A stretch of DNA of 44,529 nucleotides from Bacillota bacterium (GTDB taxonomy: Bacteria; Bacillota; Clostridia; Christensenellales; Aristaeellaceae), in assembly GCA_963169565.1 (NCBI GenBank), contig CAUJDI010000039.1:1-44529 (forward strand), read 5' to 3'. Position numbers and translations under genes: made by a program. The notes below the pieces were generated by a model. The model was not told the DNA's origin. It saw nothing but the letters and a program-made list of their open reading frames with translations, and did not search any database. Within the stretch, counting starts at the first letter, position 1. Each line of letters opens with the position of its first letter. Positions 1-8,140 of this stretch are shown here, one piece after another.

Positions 1-180
1 GTTTTTGTCCCTCAGGAGAGATACCTTGTGCTGGATCAGGGGATGTCCGAAGATGAATACGTTATCGCCCATGCAGTCCTCCTGTCAACGCTCATTTCCG
101 CAGGAAAGGATAAACGAAAAGGCGGGGGATGTAAAGACGGATGTCGCGTTCCCTTCACTCAGTTTGACAAGCCGCGGTGA
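1..180 (+). CDS. C-terminal tail of an unidentified protein (partial)
   Basis: Frame 1 is open from the first base of the window to a TGA at 178-180, giving 59 residues that begin before the window. The tail reads like real protein (acidic-helical part with SEDEYVIAHAVLLS, then a glycine/cysteine-rich end GGGCKDGCRVPFTQF). I do not recognise the family. The two cysteines three residues apart could bind metal, but that is a guess. It ends 54 bases before the sugar-binding protein gene. Codon choice resembles the neighbours. It could be chance, since only 60 codons are visible. Confidence 0.45.
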   Translation, partial: VFVPQERYLVLDQGMSEDEYVIAHAVLLSTLISAGKDKRKGGGCKDGCRVPFTQFDKPR

Positions 181-234
181 AATTGACTACAATGAATCCC
201 ATCAAGCCATTGAAAATCTGCGCTGGAAACGGGC

Positions 235-1221
235 ATGAAGATGAAAAAGGCGCTCCTGATGATGCTGCTGCTGGCCCTTGCGGCCGGGATCCTGTTTCTG
301 TACTTTCCGCAAACAACGGGCACGCAGCCCGGCAACGGCCGGCAGGTCATCCTCGGCTTCGCGCAGCTGGGCAGCGAGTCCGGCTGGCGAATCGGCAACA
401 CCCGCTCGGTCATCCAGGCGGCGGAGAAGTCCGGGATCCAGCTGATGTACAAGAACGCCGAGCAGAAACAGGAGAACCAGATCAAGGCGATCCGCTCCTT
501 CATCGCCTACCAGGTCGACGTCATCGCCTTCGCCCCGATCGTGGAAGACGGCTGGGAAAACGTGCTCATGGAGGCGCGGGACGCGGGCATCCCTGTCATC
601 TGTTCGGACCGCTCGGTCAATGTGCCCGACGAGTCCCTGGTCACCTGTTTTGTCGGTTCCGATTTCTATGCGGAGGGACGGCGCGCGGCGGAGTACCTCA
701 TCAGGAAGACCCAGGGGCAGGACGGACCGGTGCGGATCGCGGAGATGTCGGGCACCTTGGACTCCACCCCGATGCGCTACCGGGCGCTGGGTTTCCGCGA
801 AACCCTGGGGGACGACCCGCGCTTCAGGATCGTATTCAGCCAATCCGGGGATTTCCTGCGCTCCCGCGGGCGGGAGGTCATGGAGAACATCCTCTCCGGC
901 ACCGATGGCATCGACGTCCTCTATTCGCACAACGACGCCATGACCCTGGGCGCGATCGAGCTACTGGAGGAGCGGGGCCTGCGCCCCGGCAAGGACATCA
1001 TCATCATCACGGTGGACGGCGAGCAGGGCGCCATCGACCTGCTCAAGCAGGGAAAGATCAACTGTGTCGTCGAGTGCACCCCCATGCTGGGCGACATGAT
1101 CATGTCCCTGGCGAAGAAACTGGCGCGCGGTGAGGAAGTGCCCAAGGTCACCTACTCCCAGGAGACGGTATTCAGTGATTTTGATCCCGGCCTGCAGTCC
1201 ATCCCGGCCAGGGGGTACTGA
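235..1221 (+). CDS. Membrane-anchored YtfQ-like sugar-binding sensor protein
   Basis: A 328-residue type I periplasmic-binding-fold protein (Peripla_BP_4, LacI/RbsB-like). Residues 1-25 form an uncleaved-looking hydrophobic anchor without a lipobox cysteine; the mature part follows from about residue 35. The segments GSESGWR, KQENQIKAIRSF and DGWENVL match YtfQ-type galactofuranose-binding proteins, and the body parallels the second binding protein encoded at 4459. Its gene lies 3 bases upstream of a sensor kinase gene rather than with the transporter, so I infer it presents sugar to the kinase, as XylFII does for LytS in clostridial xylose sensing. The ligand is not proven; galactofuranose or a related aldose is only a family-based guess. 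ATG 235 and ATG 241 are both possible starts; the upstream ribosome site is weak (GGAAACGG). Confidence 0.85.
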   Translation: MKMKKALLMMLLLALAAGILFLYFPQTTGTQPGNGRQVILGFAQLGSESGWRIGNTRSVIQAAEKSGIQLMYKNAEQKQENQIKAIRSFIAYQVDVIAFAPIVEDGWENVLMEARDAGIPVICSDRSVNVPDESLVTCFVGSDFYAEGRRAAEYLIRKTQGQDGPVRIAEMSGTLDSTPMRYRALGFRETLGDDPRFRIVFSQSGDFLRSRGREVMENILSGTDGIDVLYSHNDAMTLGAIELLEERGLRPGKDIIIITVDGEQGAIDLLKQGKINCVVECTPMLGDMIMSLAKKLARGEEVPKVTYSQETVFSDFDPGLQSIPARGY

Positions 1222-1224
1222 GGG

Positions 1225-2685
1225 ATGAGGCTCTCCCCGCTTTTCTCGCGGCTGATCCCTTTACGCGGCCCGCTGAGCGCCAGGCTTTCCCTCTCTTTCC
1301 GCACGATCATGGTGATGATGCTCGTGCCGGCCCTGGTAAGCATCGCGCTGATGACGGGCTTCTCCCAGCTGTATTACAGCTTCCTGTCCAGGGCGGAGAA
1401 GATCAACGCGCTCAACGCCGTGGTCATGGATGACCTGCCCAGCGAGCTGTTCAGCGTCGTCGCGGGCCGCAAGCGTTTCACCGAGGGAGCGCAGGGCAGC
1501 ATGCTGACCCGGGTTACGCAGACCCTGGATGAACTGATCGCCGAGGGCGCATCGACCAAGCTGGAGCTGACCGTCGCCAGGCGGACCAGTGAGACGCTGG
1601 GCAACTACATCAGGCAGCTGGGCAGGCAGATGGACGAAGGCTCCTCGGTGGACGAGGACATGCTGCTGCTGGAGGAGATCCGCAACGTCAGCGCGCTGCT
1701 GGGCGACATGTTCCGCGACGCCGTGTCCACGGAGATCCGCGCCGCAAACCGCGCCGGGGAGCAGCTGCGCAGGATCCTGCTTGCCACCATCGCCTTTGAG
1801 GTCATTCTGGTCATCGTCGCGATGCTGTTCATCCGCTCCGCCCGGCGCGCGCTGTCCAGCGCGGTGGCCGATCCCCTGCTGGAACTTCAGGCCTTCGCCG
1901 GCAAGATCGCTGACGGACAGCTCTCAGAGAGAACGCCCGATCCGGACGTGGACGAGCTGCGCGCCCTGAGCGCAAGCCTGAACACAATGGCCGGCAAGCT
2001 GGCAGGGCTCATCGAGGAGAACAGGAGGGAACAGGAAAACCTGAAGAAAAGCGAGCTGAGGGTGCTGCAGGCGCAGGTGACCCCGCATTTCCTGTACAAC
2101 ACCCTGGACGCCATCGTCTGGCTCGCGGAAGCGAAACGCACAGAGGAGGTGATCTCCATCACCCGCGCGCTGTCGGATTTTTACCGCATCTCCCTGTCCG
2201 ACGGGCATGACTGGATCACCCTCGCCCAGGAAGAGGAACATCTGCGCGGTTACCTTACCATCCAGAAGATCCGTTACCGGGACATCCTGGATTATGAGAT
2301 CAGCATCGACCCCGCCCTGAAGAACGTGATGATCCTCAAGCTGAGCATTCAGCCGCTGGTGGAAAACGCGATCTACCACGGCATCAGGAACCGCCGCGGC
2401 GGCGGCCTGATCAGGATCGCGGTCTTTAGGGAAGACGGCCTCCTCAACGTACGGGTGTCCGACAACGGAGCCGGCATGGACAGCCGGCGCCTGAGGGAAC
2501 TCAGGGCCATGCTGTTAGGTTCCGGCCCTTCCACGGCGACCGGGTACGGTCTCTTCAGCGTGGACCAGCGTATCAAGCTCTACTATAACCAGCCGCAGGG
2601 CCTGACGGTCGAAAGCGCGCTGGGCGAGGGAAGTGTCATCTCCTTCAGCGTTCCCGCCGGAGAAAACGGTAAAAACCATGTATAA
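1225..2685 (+). CDS. YesM/LytS-type sensor histidine kinase
   Basis: 486 residues. Two membrane segments (about 28-52 and 180-205) enclose an external region of about 125 residues; a HAMP-like linker follows, then a His_kinase (PF06580) domain with the phospho-acceptor His288 in PHFLYNTLD, and an HATPase domain with N box (LVENAIYHGI), G1 box (DNGAGMD) and G2 (GYGLFSV). It would autophosphorylate and pass phosphate to the regulator encoded next. The gene starts 3 bases after the binding-protein stop and overlaps the regulator start by 8 bases, so the three are almost certainly co-translated. The small external domain fits sensing through the anchored binding protein rather than direct sugar binding (inference). 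Confidence 0.93.
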   Translation: MRLSPLFSRLIPLRGPLSARLSLSFRTIMVMMLVPALVSIALMTGFSQLYYSFLSRAEKINALNAVVMDDLPSELFSVVAGRKRFTEGAQGSMLTRVTQTLDELIAEGASTKLELTVARRTSETLGNYIRQLGRQMDEGSSVDEDMLLLEEIRNVSALLGDMFRDAVSTEIRAANRAGEQLRRILLATIAFEVILVIVAMLFIRSARRALSSAVADPLLELQAFAGKIADGQLSERTPDPDVDELRALSASLNTMAGKLAGLIEENRREQENLKKSELRVLQAQVTPHFLYNTLDAIVWLAEAKRTEEVISITRALSDFYRISLSDGHDWITLAQEEEHLRGYLTIQKIRYRDILDYEISIDPALKNVMILKLSIQPLVENAIYHGIRNRRGGGLIRIAVFREDGLLNVRVSDNGAGMDSRRLRELRAMLLGSGPSTATGYGLFSVDQRIKLYYNQPQGLTVESALGEGSVISFSVPAGENGKNHV

Positions 2686-4282
2686 AGTGTTCCTTGCAGA
2701 CGATGAGATCGTCATCCGGGAGGGGATCCGCACCTCCTTCCCCTGGGACAGTTCTGGCTTCGTTCTCTCGGGGGAAGCGCCCGACGGAGAGATCGCGCTG
2801 GCATTGATGCAGGAGATCAAGCCGGACATCCTCATCACCGACATCCGCATGCCTTTCATGGACGGCCTCGAGCTCAGCCGCAGGGCCATCGGGAACATGC
2901 CCTGGCTGAAGGTGATCATCCTGACGGGATATGACGAGTTTACCTATGCCCGGGAAGCGCTGGCCATGGGGGTCAGGGAATACCTGCTCAAGCCTGTGAG
3001 CGCCCACGAACTTGGCGAAACGCTTCAGCGCATCGCCGTGCAGATCGACGAGGAGAAGCGTCGGCAGGCCGACCTGGCGAACATCAGGAACCAGCTGGAC
3101 CAGTCCAGCGAACTGCTCCGGGATCAGTTCCTGGGAGAGGTGCTCCAGGGCATCCAGGATGAGAACAAGCGGAGCGCTCTGTTCACGAGGGCAAGGGAAC
3201 TGGACATGGACCTGCTGGCCCGGAACTACCGGGTCATGCTGGTCTCCCCCGGTCAGCCGGCCGCAGCGGACCTCAGCCCGCTCAGGGCGCTGCTCTCCCG
3301 CCTGGCGGAGAGCAGAAAAAGGGGAAGCCTTCAGCAATGCAGGATGGACGGTCTTTTCGCGCTGCTGTTCCTGGGTGACACGCCCGAGGACCTCGAGGAG
3401 GACATTTTCCTGTTCGCACAGGTCCTCAAGCATGAAGCGGGGCAGCAGGGGACAGGACCCCTGCACATCGCCATCGGCGCGACGGTCAGCACGGTTTTCT
3501 CCCTGAAGGATTCCTACCGGACCGCCCTGGCCACGCTGCAGGCGATGAGCGAGCATTTCAAGGGTTCGGCCACGCGCATCATGGACAGCGCCGAGCTGCA
3601 GGCGAAGATGGGCGAGGTGCTTTCGCTGGCGGAAAACGCCTCGCTGTATGACCGGCTTCGGTTCGCTCCGGTCTCCTCCGCGGGAGACATCCTCAGGACC
3701 TTCTTTGATTCCGACGGGAGCGGGCGGCACTCCCTGATGATCATGAACTACCTGTTTATCGAGAGCCTGCTTGCCGCGACGCGAATCGTGCAGGAGCTGG
3801 GACTGGACCCCAAGGAAGCCCTGCCGGAAGCGCTTCGGGCGCAGGGAGACCTGCAGCTGTTCACAGACGCGGGGGAGATGGCCGCAGCCGCGGAAAAAGC
3901 CGTCACCCGCGCCCTGACCCTCAGGGACAGGCAATCCCTTTCCCGCTACAGCGACGTCATCCACAAAGCCTGCGCCTTCGCGGAGGAACGCCTGAGCGAC
4001 CCCAACATCACCCTGGGGGACGCAGCGCGGCACGTACACCTGTCGGTCAACCATTTCTGCACGGTCTTCTCCCAGGAGACCGATACCACCTTCATCGAGT
4101 ACCTGACCCGCCTGCGCCTGCAGCGGGCGAAGGAGCTCCTGGCAAACACCAGCCTGCGTTCTTCGGACATCGCGCAGCAGGTCGGGTACCGCGATCCCCA
4201 CTATTTCAGCTACCTGTTCAGGAAGAATACCGGGATGAGCCCCAGGGACTTCCGAAACGCCGACAAAAAGGGCTCGGCGTAA
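2678..4282 (+). CDS. YesN-type response regulator with AraC DNA-binding domain
   Basis: 534 residues starting at ATG 2678 (MYKVFLADDE), 8 bases inside the kinase gene. A longer open frame runs back to 2633 but the receiver domain begins exactly at 2678. Residues 3-120 form the receiver domain with acidic pair DDE, phospho-acceptor Asp55 (ITDIRMP) and a later KPV lysine. A long middle region (about 130-420) of the kind seen in YesN proteins follows, and the C-terminal 100 residues carry two helix-turn-helix units of the AraC/XylS type (ending SYLFRKNTGMSPRDFR). It is predicted to switch on the transporter genes just downstream, probably from sites in 4283-4458. Confidence 0.93.
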   Translation: MYKVFLADDEIVIREGIRTSFPWDSSGFVLSGEAPDGEIALALMQEIKPDILITDIRMPFMDGLELSRRAIGNMPWLKVIILTGYDEFTYAREALAMGVREYLLKPVSAHELGETLQRIAVQIDEEKRRQADLANIRNQLDQSSELLRDQFLGEVLQGIQDENKRSALFTRARELDMDLLARNYRVMLVSPGQPAAADLSPLRALLSRLAESRKRGSLQQCRMDGLFALLFLGDTPEDLEEDIFLFAQVLKHEAGQQGTGPLHIAIGATVSTVFSLKDSYRTALATLQAMSEHFKGSATRIMDSAELQAKMGEVLSLAENASLYDRLRFAPVSSAGDILRTFFDSDGSGRHSLMIMNYLFIESLLAATRIVQELGLDPKEALPEALRAQGDLQLFTDAGEMAAAAEKAVTRALTLRDRQSLSRYSDVIHKACAFAEERLSDPNITLGDAARHVHLSVNHFCTVFSQETDTTFIEYLTRLRLQRAKELLANTSLRSSDIAQQVGYRDPHYFSYLFRKNTGMSPRDFRNADKKGSA

Positions 4283-4285
4283 AAT

Positions 4286-4311
4286 AATCAACCGATTTCC
4301 GTAAAATCAAC
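4286..4311 (+). promoter_or_regulatory. Possible regulator-binding direct repeat upstream of transporter
   Basis: AATCAAC occurs at 4286-4292 and again at 4305-4311, a start-to-start spacing of 19 bases, in the A/T-rich first part of the gap between regulator and transporter genes. AraC-type regulators usually bind direct repeats about two helical turns apart, so this is a candidate site for the neighbouring YesN-type protein. Seven-base repeats can occur by chance; low certainty. Confidence 0.25.
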
Positions 4312-4415
4312 AACGTGCTGTCCACGGCGCGGGCAAGTCCGGAAAAAAACCGCGAATTCTCCAAAAGCGAACGGTTGCGGCCGGGCCTGCTGAAAGGATA
4401 TCGTTCAGGAGGATA

Positions 4416-4433
4416 GGCCGGCAAATACCGGCC
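4416..4433 (+). other. Small perfect hairpin in the transporter leader
   Basis: GGCCGG (4416-4421) and CCGGCC (4428-4433) form a 6-bp GC stem with loop CAAATA, 25 bases upstream of the second binding-protein start. There is no T-run. It may protect the mRNA 5' end or be an operator half; function unknown. Confidence 0.35.
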
Positions 4434-4458
4434 GCGAAATGAACAGGAGGGATAAACC

Positions 4459-5445
4459 ATGAAAAAGATCCTGGTCCTCATCCTGGCCCTGACGATGATG
4501 GTCGGCGTCGCGAGTGCGGAACTCAAGGTCGCCTTCTCACAGATCGGGCAGGAATCCGACTGGCGCACGGCCAACACCGACGACGTGAAGAAAGCCATCG
4601 TCGATGCAGGCTGGGAACTCATCTACGACGACGCGCAGCAGAAACAGGAAAACCAGGTGAAAGCGCTGCGCAACTTCATCACCCAGGGCGTGGACTACAT
4701 CGTGTTCACCGCGATCGTGACCACCGGCTGGGACGATGTGCTGGCTGAGGTCAAGGAGGCGGAAATCCCGCTGATCCTGATCGACCGCCTGCCGGAGACT
4801 TCCTTCGGCAACGATGACTGGTACACCTGCTACTTCGGCGGCGACTTCCCCTTTGAGGGCTACAAGGCCGGAATGTGGGTCAAGAACTACTTTGAGAGCA
4901 TCGGCCACAAGGGCGACATCAACATCGTCCGCCTGTCAGGGACAACCGGTTCCGACCCGCAGATCGGCCGCACCAAGGGCTTTGACGAAGTGGTTGCCGC
5001 CAACCCGAACATGAAGATCGTCTACGACCAGACCGGCAACTTCACCCGCGCCGAAGGCCAGGCCGTCATGGAAGCCGCACTGAAGGCCGTTCCCAAGATC
5101 GACGTGCTCTGGGCGGAGAACGATGACATGGCGCTGGGCGCGATCGAAGCCATCAAAGCCGCCGGAAAGGTGCCCGGGAAGGACATCATCATCATCGGCT
5201 GCGACGCCGTGAAGGCAGCGTTTGAAGCCATCGTCGCCGGTGAAATGAACGCCACCAGCGAGTGCACCCCGCTCATGGGCGCGCGCGTCGTCGAGGTCAT
5301 CAAGGGCCTGGAAGCCGGGCAGACTTTCGACAAGGTCGTGCACCCGGTCGAGTATGTGTATGATATGAACGGCGGCATCGTGATCGACGACGACGGCAAC
5401 GTTTCCCTGAAAGCCGCCGACCACATCAACGAGCGCCTCTACTGA
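4459..5445 (+). CDS. ytfQ: YtfQ-like sugar ABC transporter substrate-binding protein
   Basis: 328 residues, Peripla_BP_4 fold. The signal peptide (1-20) ends in VASA before ELKVAFSQIG, a type I signal peptidase site; no lipobox cysteine is present, which is unusual for a monoderm importer. Family landmarks are GQESDWRTANT, KQENQVKALRNF, TTGWDDVL, the RLSGT segment, AENDDMALGAIEAIKAAG and ATSECTPLMG, all close to E. coli YtfQ, which binds galactofuranose. The start is fixed by an AGGAGGG site at 4445-4451. It is a paralogue of the anchored sensor protein encoded at 235. A strong stem-loop follows the gene, usual where a binding protein must be made in excess over the ATPase and permeases. Confidence 0.93.
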   Translation: MKKILVLILALTMMVGVASAELKVAFSQIGQESDWRTANTDDVKKAIVDAGWELIYDDAQQKQENQVKALRNFITQGVDYIVFTAIVTTGWDDVLAEVKEAEIPLILIDRLPETSFGNDDWYTCYFGGDFPFEGYKAGMWVKNYFESIGHKGDINIVRLSGTTGSDPQIGRTKGFDEVVAANPNMKIVYDQTGNFTRAEGQAVMEAALKAVPKIDVLWAENDDMALGAIEAIKAAGKVPGKDIIIIGCDAVKAAFEAIVAGEMNATSECTPLMGARVVEVIKGLEAGQTFDKVVHPVEYVYDMNGGIVIDDDGNVSLKAADHINERLY

Positions 5446-5466
5446 TCCTGACGGGTAACCGCCACA

Positions 5467-5503
5467 CAGGGCGCGCATGGGGGGCAACCCCCATGTGCGC
5501 CTG
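5467..5503 (+). other. Stem-loop between binding-protein and ATPase genes
   Basis: An almost perfect inverted repeat (arms about 5467-5483 and 5488-5503; loop around GCAA; one bulged G, one G-T pair) lies between the two genes. No T-run follows, so it is more likely an mRNA-stabilising or processing stem-loop that raises binding-protein levels than a full terminator. Confidence 0.6.
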
Positions 5504-5540
5504 CTGAAAATCAAGACAAGGCAAGGGGGGGCGGGCGCGC

Positions 5541-7061
5541 ATGACTGAAAGCGTCATCCTGAGCATGCAGGGGATGGAGATCAGCTTTCCGGGCGTAAAA
5601 GCCCTGGACAGGGTCGACTTCACCCTGCGGTCAGGGGAGGTCCACGCTCTGCTGGGTGAAAACGGCGCCGGGAAATCAACCCTGATCAAATGCCTGACCG
5701 GCGTCCACCGCATGGATGCCGGCAGGATCATGTTTGACGGCAGCGAGATCAGCCCCTCCTCCCCCCAGGAAGCGATGAAGATGGGGATCTCCACGGTGTA
5801 CCAGGAGATCAACCTCTGCCCGAACCTCACGGTCGCGGAGAACATCTTCATCGGCCGTCAGCCGATGAAACGCAGCCAGATCGACTGGAAGGAGATGAAC
5901 CGGCGCGCTTCGGAGCTGATGGAGCGGTTCAACATCCACATCGACGTGACCCGGCCGCTGGATATTTTCTCCACCGCGGTCCAGCAGATCGTGTCCATCG
6001 CGAGGGCGGTCGACATCCAGGCCAAGGTCCTGATCCTGGACGAGCCGACCAGTTCCCTGGACGAGAACGAGGTCGACAGGCTGTTCAGGGTCATGGAAGG
6101 GCTCAAGAAGGAAGGCCTGGGGATCATCTTCATCACCCATTTCCTGGACCAGGTGTTCCGCATCGCGGACCGGATCACGGTGCTGCGCAACGGACAGCTG
6201 GTGGGGACCTTTGAGGCGGGCGGCATCACCAAGCTGGACCTGGTCACCCGCATGATCGGCAAGGACATGGATGCCATCTACAACCTCAAGCGCCCTGATG
6301 TTGCCAAAGACGCCGGAAAGATGCTGGAAGCGGACCGCATCGGGATCACGGGCGGAACGGTCGGGGACATCAGCCTGCACGTGAAGGAAGGCGAATTGCT
6401 GGGTTTCGCCGGGCTGCTGGGTTCCGGGCGCACGGAGACGGCCCAGATGCTCTTTGGCGTCACGCGCGCAGGAAAGGGCAGCATCCGCAAACAGGGAAAG
6501 ACGATCCGCGTCCGCCACCCCATCGACGCCATCGGGCAGAAAATCGCCTTCTGCCCGGAGGACCGCAAACGGGACGGCATCATCGGCGACCTGAGCGTCC
6601 GGGAGAACATCATGCTGGTCACCCAGGGCAGGCGCGGCCTCTTCAGGCCCATGAGCAGGCAGGAACAGGTGCAGCTGGCTGAGAAGTACGTGAAACTGCT
6701 GGGCATCATGACGCCGGACATCGAGAAGAAGGTCGGCGAGCTCTCCGGCGGCAACCAGCAGAAGGTCATCCTGGCGCGCTGGATGGCGACCGATCCGGAC
6801 GTGCTGATCCTGGACGAGCCCACCCGCGGCATCGACGTGGGCGCGAAGGCCGAGATCCAGCGGCTGATGATCGAGTTGTGCGGGAAGGGCGTGTCTGTGC
6901 TCTTCATCTCCTCCGAGCTGGACGAAATCATCCGCTGCGCCAACCGGATCCTGATCATGCGGGACGGGGAGAAGGCCGCTGAAGTGCCCGGCGGAAGCAC
7001 GACACAGCATGAGATCCTCTCGATCATCGCGGGCGAGGGCGTTCAGGGGGGGGTTGCATGA
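5541..7061 (+). CDS. ytfR: Sugar ABC transporter ATP-binding protein, YtfR/RbsA type
   Basis: 506 residues with two tandem ATPase domains, the usual size for the CUT2 family. Domain 1 has Walker A GENGAGKST, a relaxed signature (AVQQIVSIARA) and Walker B LILDEPTSSLD. Domain 2 has a degenerate Walker A (GLLGSGRTET), a good signature (LSGGNQQK) and Walker B LILDEPTRGID. This asymmetry is normal for RbsA/MglA/YtfR. It powers import through the two permeases that follow. ATG 5541 is preceded by a G-rich ribosome site (5523-5530). Its stop overlaps the first permease start (ATGA). Confidence 0.95.
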   Translation: MTESVILSMQGMEISFPGVKALDRVDFTLRSGEVHALLGENGAGKSTLIKCLTGVHRMDAGRIMFDGSEISPSSPQEAMKMGISTVYQEINLCPNLTVAENIFIGRQPMKRSQIDWKEMNRRASELMERFNIHIDVTRPLDIFSTAVQQIVSIARAVDIQAKVLILDEPTSSLDENEVDRLFRVMEGLKKEGLGIIFITHFLDQVFRIADRITVLRNGQLVGTFEAGGITKLDLVTRMIGKDMDAIYNLKRPDVAKDAGKMLEADRIGITGGTVGDISLHVKEGELLGFAGLLGSGRTETAQMLFGVTRAGKGSIRKQGKTIRVRHPIDAIGQKIAFCPEDRKRDGIIGDLSVRENIMLVTQGRRGLFRPMSRQEQVQLAEKYVKLLGIMTPDIEKKVGELSGGNQQKVILARWMATDPDVLILDEPTRGIDVGAKAEIQRLMIELCGKGVSVLFISSELDEIIRCANRILIMRDGEKAAEVPGGSTTQHEILSIIAGEGVQGGVA

Positions 7062-8140
7062 TGAGAAAACGCATGAAGCTGGACACGGAACGGATCACAA
7101 AATCCAAGCTGTTCTGGGCGATCGTCGCCGAACTGCTGATCCTGCTGGTCTGCCTGATCATCCGGCCGGATTTCTTTTCCATCAGCTACCAGCCCTCCTC
7201 CGGCATGCTCTATGGCTCGCTGATCGATATCCTCAACCGTTCCAGCGAGATCACCATCATCGCCATGGGCATGATGCTGGTCATCGCCACGGCGGGGACC
7301 GACCTGTCCGTCGGCTCCCTCGTCGCGGTATCAGGCGCCCTGGCGCTGCGGCTGATGCGCTGGGACCTGGACCTCTACCCCACCCCGGGCGACTGGTCGA
7401 TCACGCCGCTGTACCTGGTCATCGCGGCCTCCCTGGGTGCCTGCCTGCTGATGGGCTCCTTCAACGGCCTTCTGGTGTCCCGCTGGAACATGCAGCCCAT
7501 CATCGCGACGCTGATCCTGATGGTGGCTGGCCGCGGGATCGCCCAGGTCATCACCGGGGGCAAGCAGATGACCACGATGTTTTCCCCCTTCAAGTTCATC
7601 GCGCACGGCAGTTTCCTCTACCTGCCGATGCCGGTGATCATCACGGCCGCGGTCATCCTTGTCATCTACCTTTCCACGCGCAGGACAGCCTTCGGCCTGT
7701 TCATCGAGTCCGTCGGCGTCAACCGCAGCGCGAGCCGGGTATCCGGGCTCAACGCAAGGCGGATCATCATGACGGTGTACATGATCAGCGGTTTCCTGGC
7801 AGGCATCTCGGGGCTCATCTACTCCAGCCGGATCATTTCCAACGATTCCAACAACGCCGGCCAGGGTTATGAGATGGACGCGATCCTGGCCGTGGTCATC
7901 GGCGGGGGGAACATGGCGGGCGGCAAGTTCAACATCGCCGGCACGGTGATGGGTTCCCTGATCATCCGGACCATCATCACATTCGTTTACTACTTCGGGG
8001 TGGCGGCGGAAGCCATCATGGTGTTCAAAGCCATGATCATCGCGGTGGTCATCATCCTGCAGTCCGAACCCATCCGGCGCATGCTGGAGAAACGCTCGAG
8101 GATGCGCAGGTCGATCCAGGGAGGTGCGCTGCATGAGTAA
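7058..8140 (+). CDS. ytfT: Sugar ABC transporter permease, YtfT type
   Basis: 360 residues, BPD_transp_2 family, with about eight to ten membrane segments. SLIDILNRSSEITIIAMGM followed by TDLSVGSLVAVSG matches the YtfT branch; the GTDLSVGS motif is the conserved CUT2 permease signature. The gene overlaps the ATPase gene by 4 bases and the next permease by 8. It would form a heterodimeric membrane channel with the YjfF-type protein, as in the E. coli galactofuranose transporter. Confidence 0.93.
   Translation: MMRKRMKLDTERITKSKLFWAIVAELLILLVCLIIRPDFFSISYQPSSGMLYGSLIDILNRSSEITIIAMGMMLVIATAGTDLSVGSLVAVSGALALRLMRWDLDLYPTPGDWSITPLYLVIAASLGACLLMGSFNGLLVSRWNMQPIIATLILMVAGRGIAQVITGGKQMTTMFSPFKFIAHGSFLYLPMPVIITAAVILVIYLSTRRTAFGLFIESVGVNRSASRVSGLNARRIIMTVYMISGFLAGISGLIYSSRIISNDSNNAGQGYEMDAILAVVIGGGNMAGGKFNIAGTVMGSLIIRTIITFVYYFGVAAEAIMVFKAMIIAVVIILQSEPIRRMLEKRSRMRRSIQGGALHE

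Noticed and set aside
5-238. Open frame beginning at TTG 5
   Set aside because: Overlaps a better protein-like frame (1-180) and has no ribosome site.
2645-4291. Long minus-strand frame (548 codons) opposite the regulator
   Set aside because: Shadow frame in GC-rich coding DNA; composition (rich in Gln, Val, Gly, His) is not protein-like.
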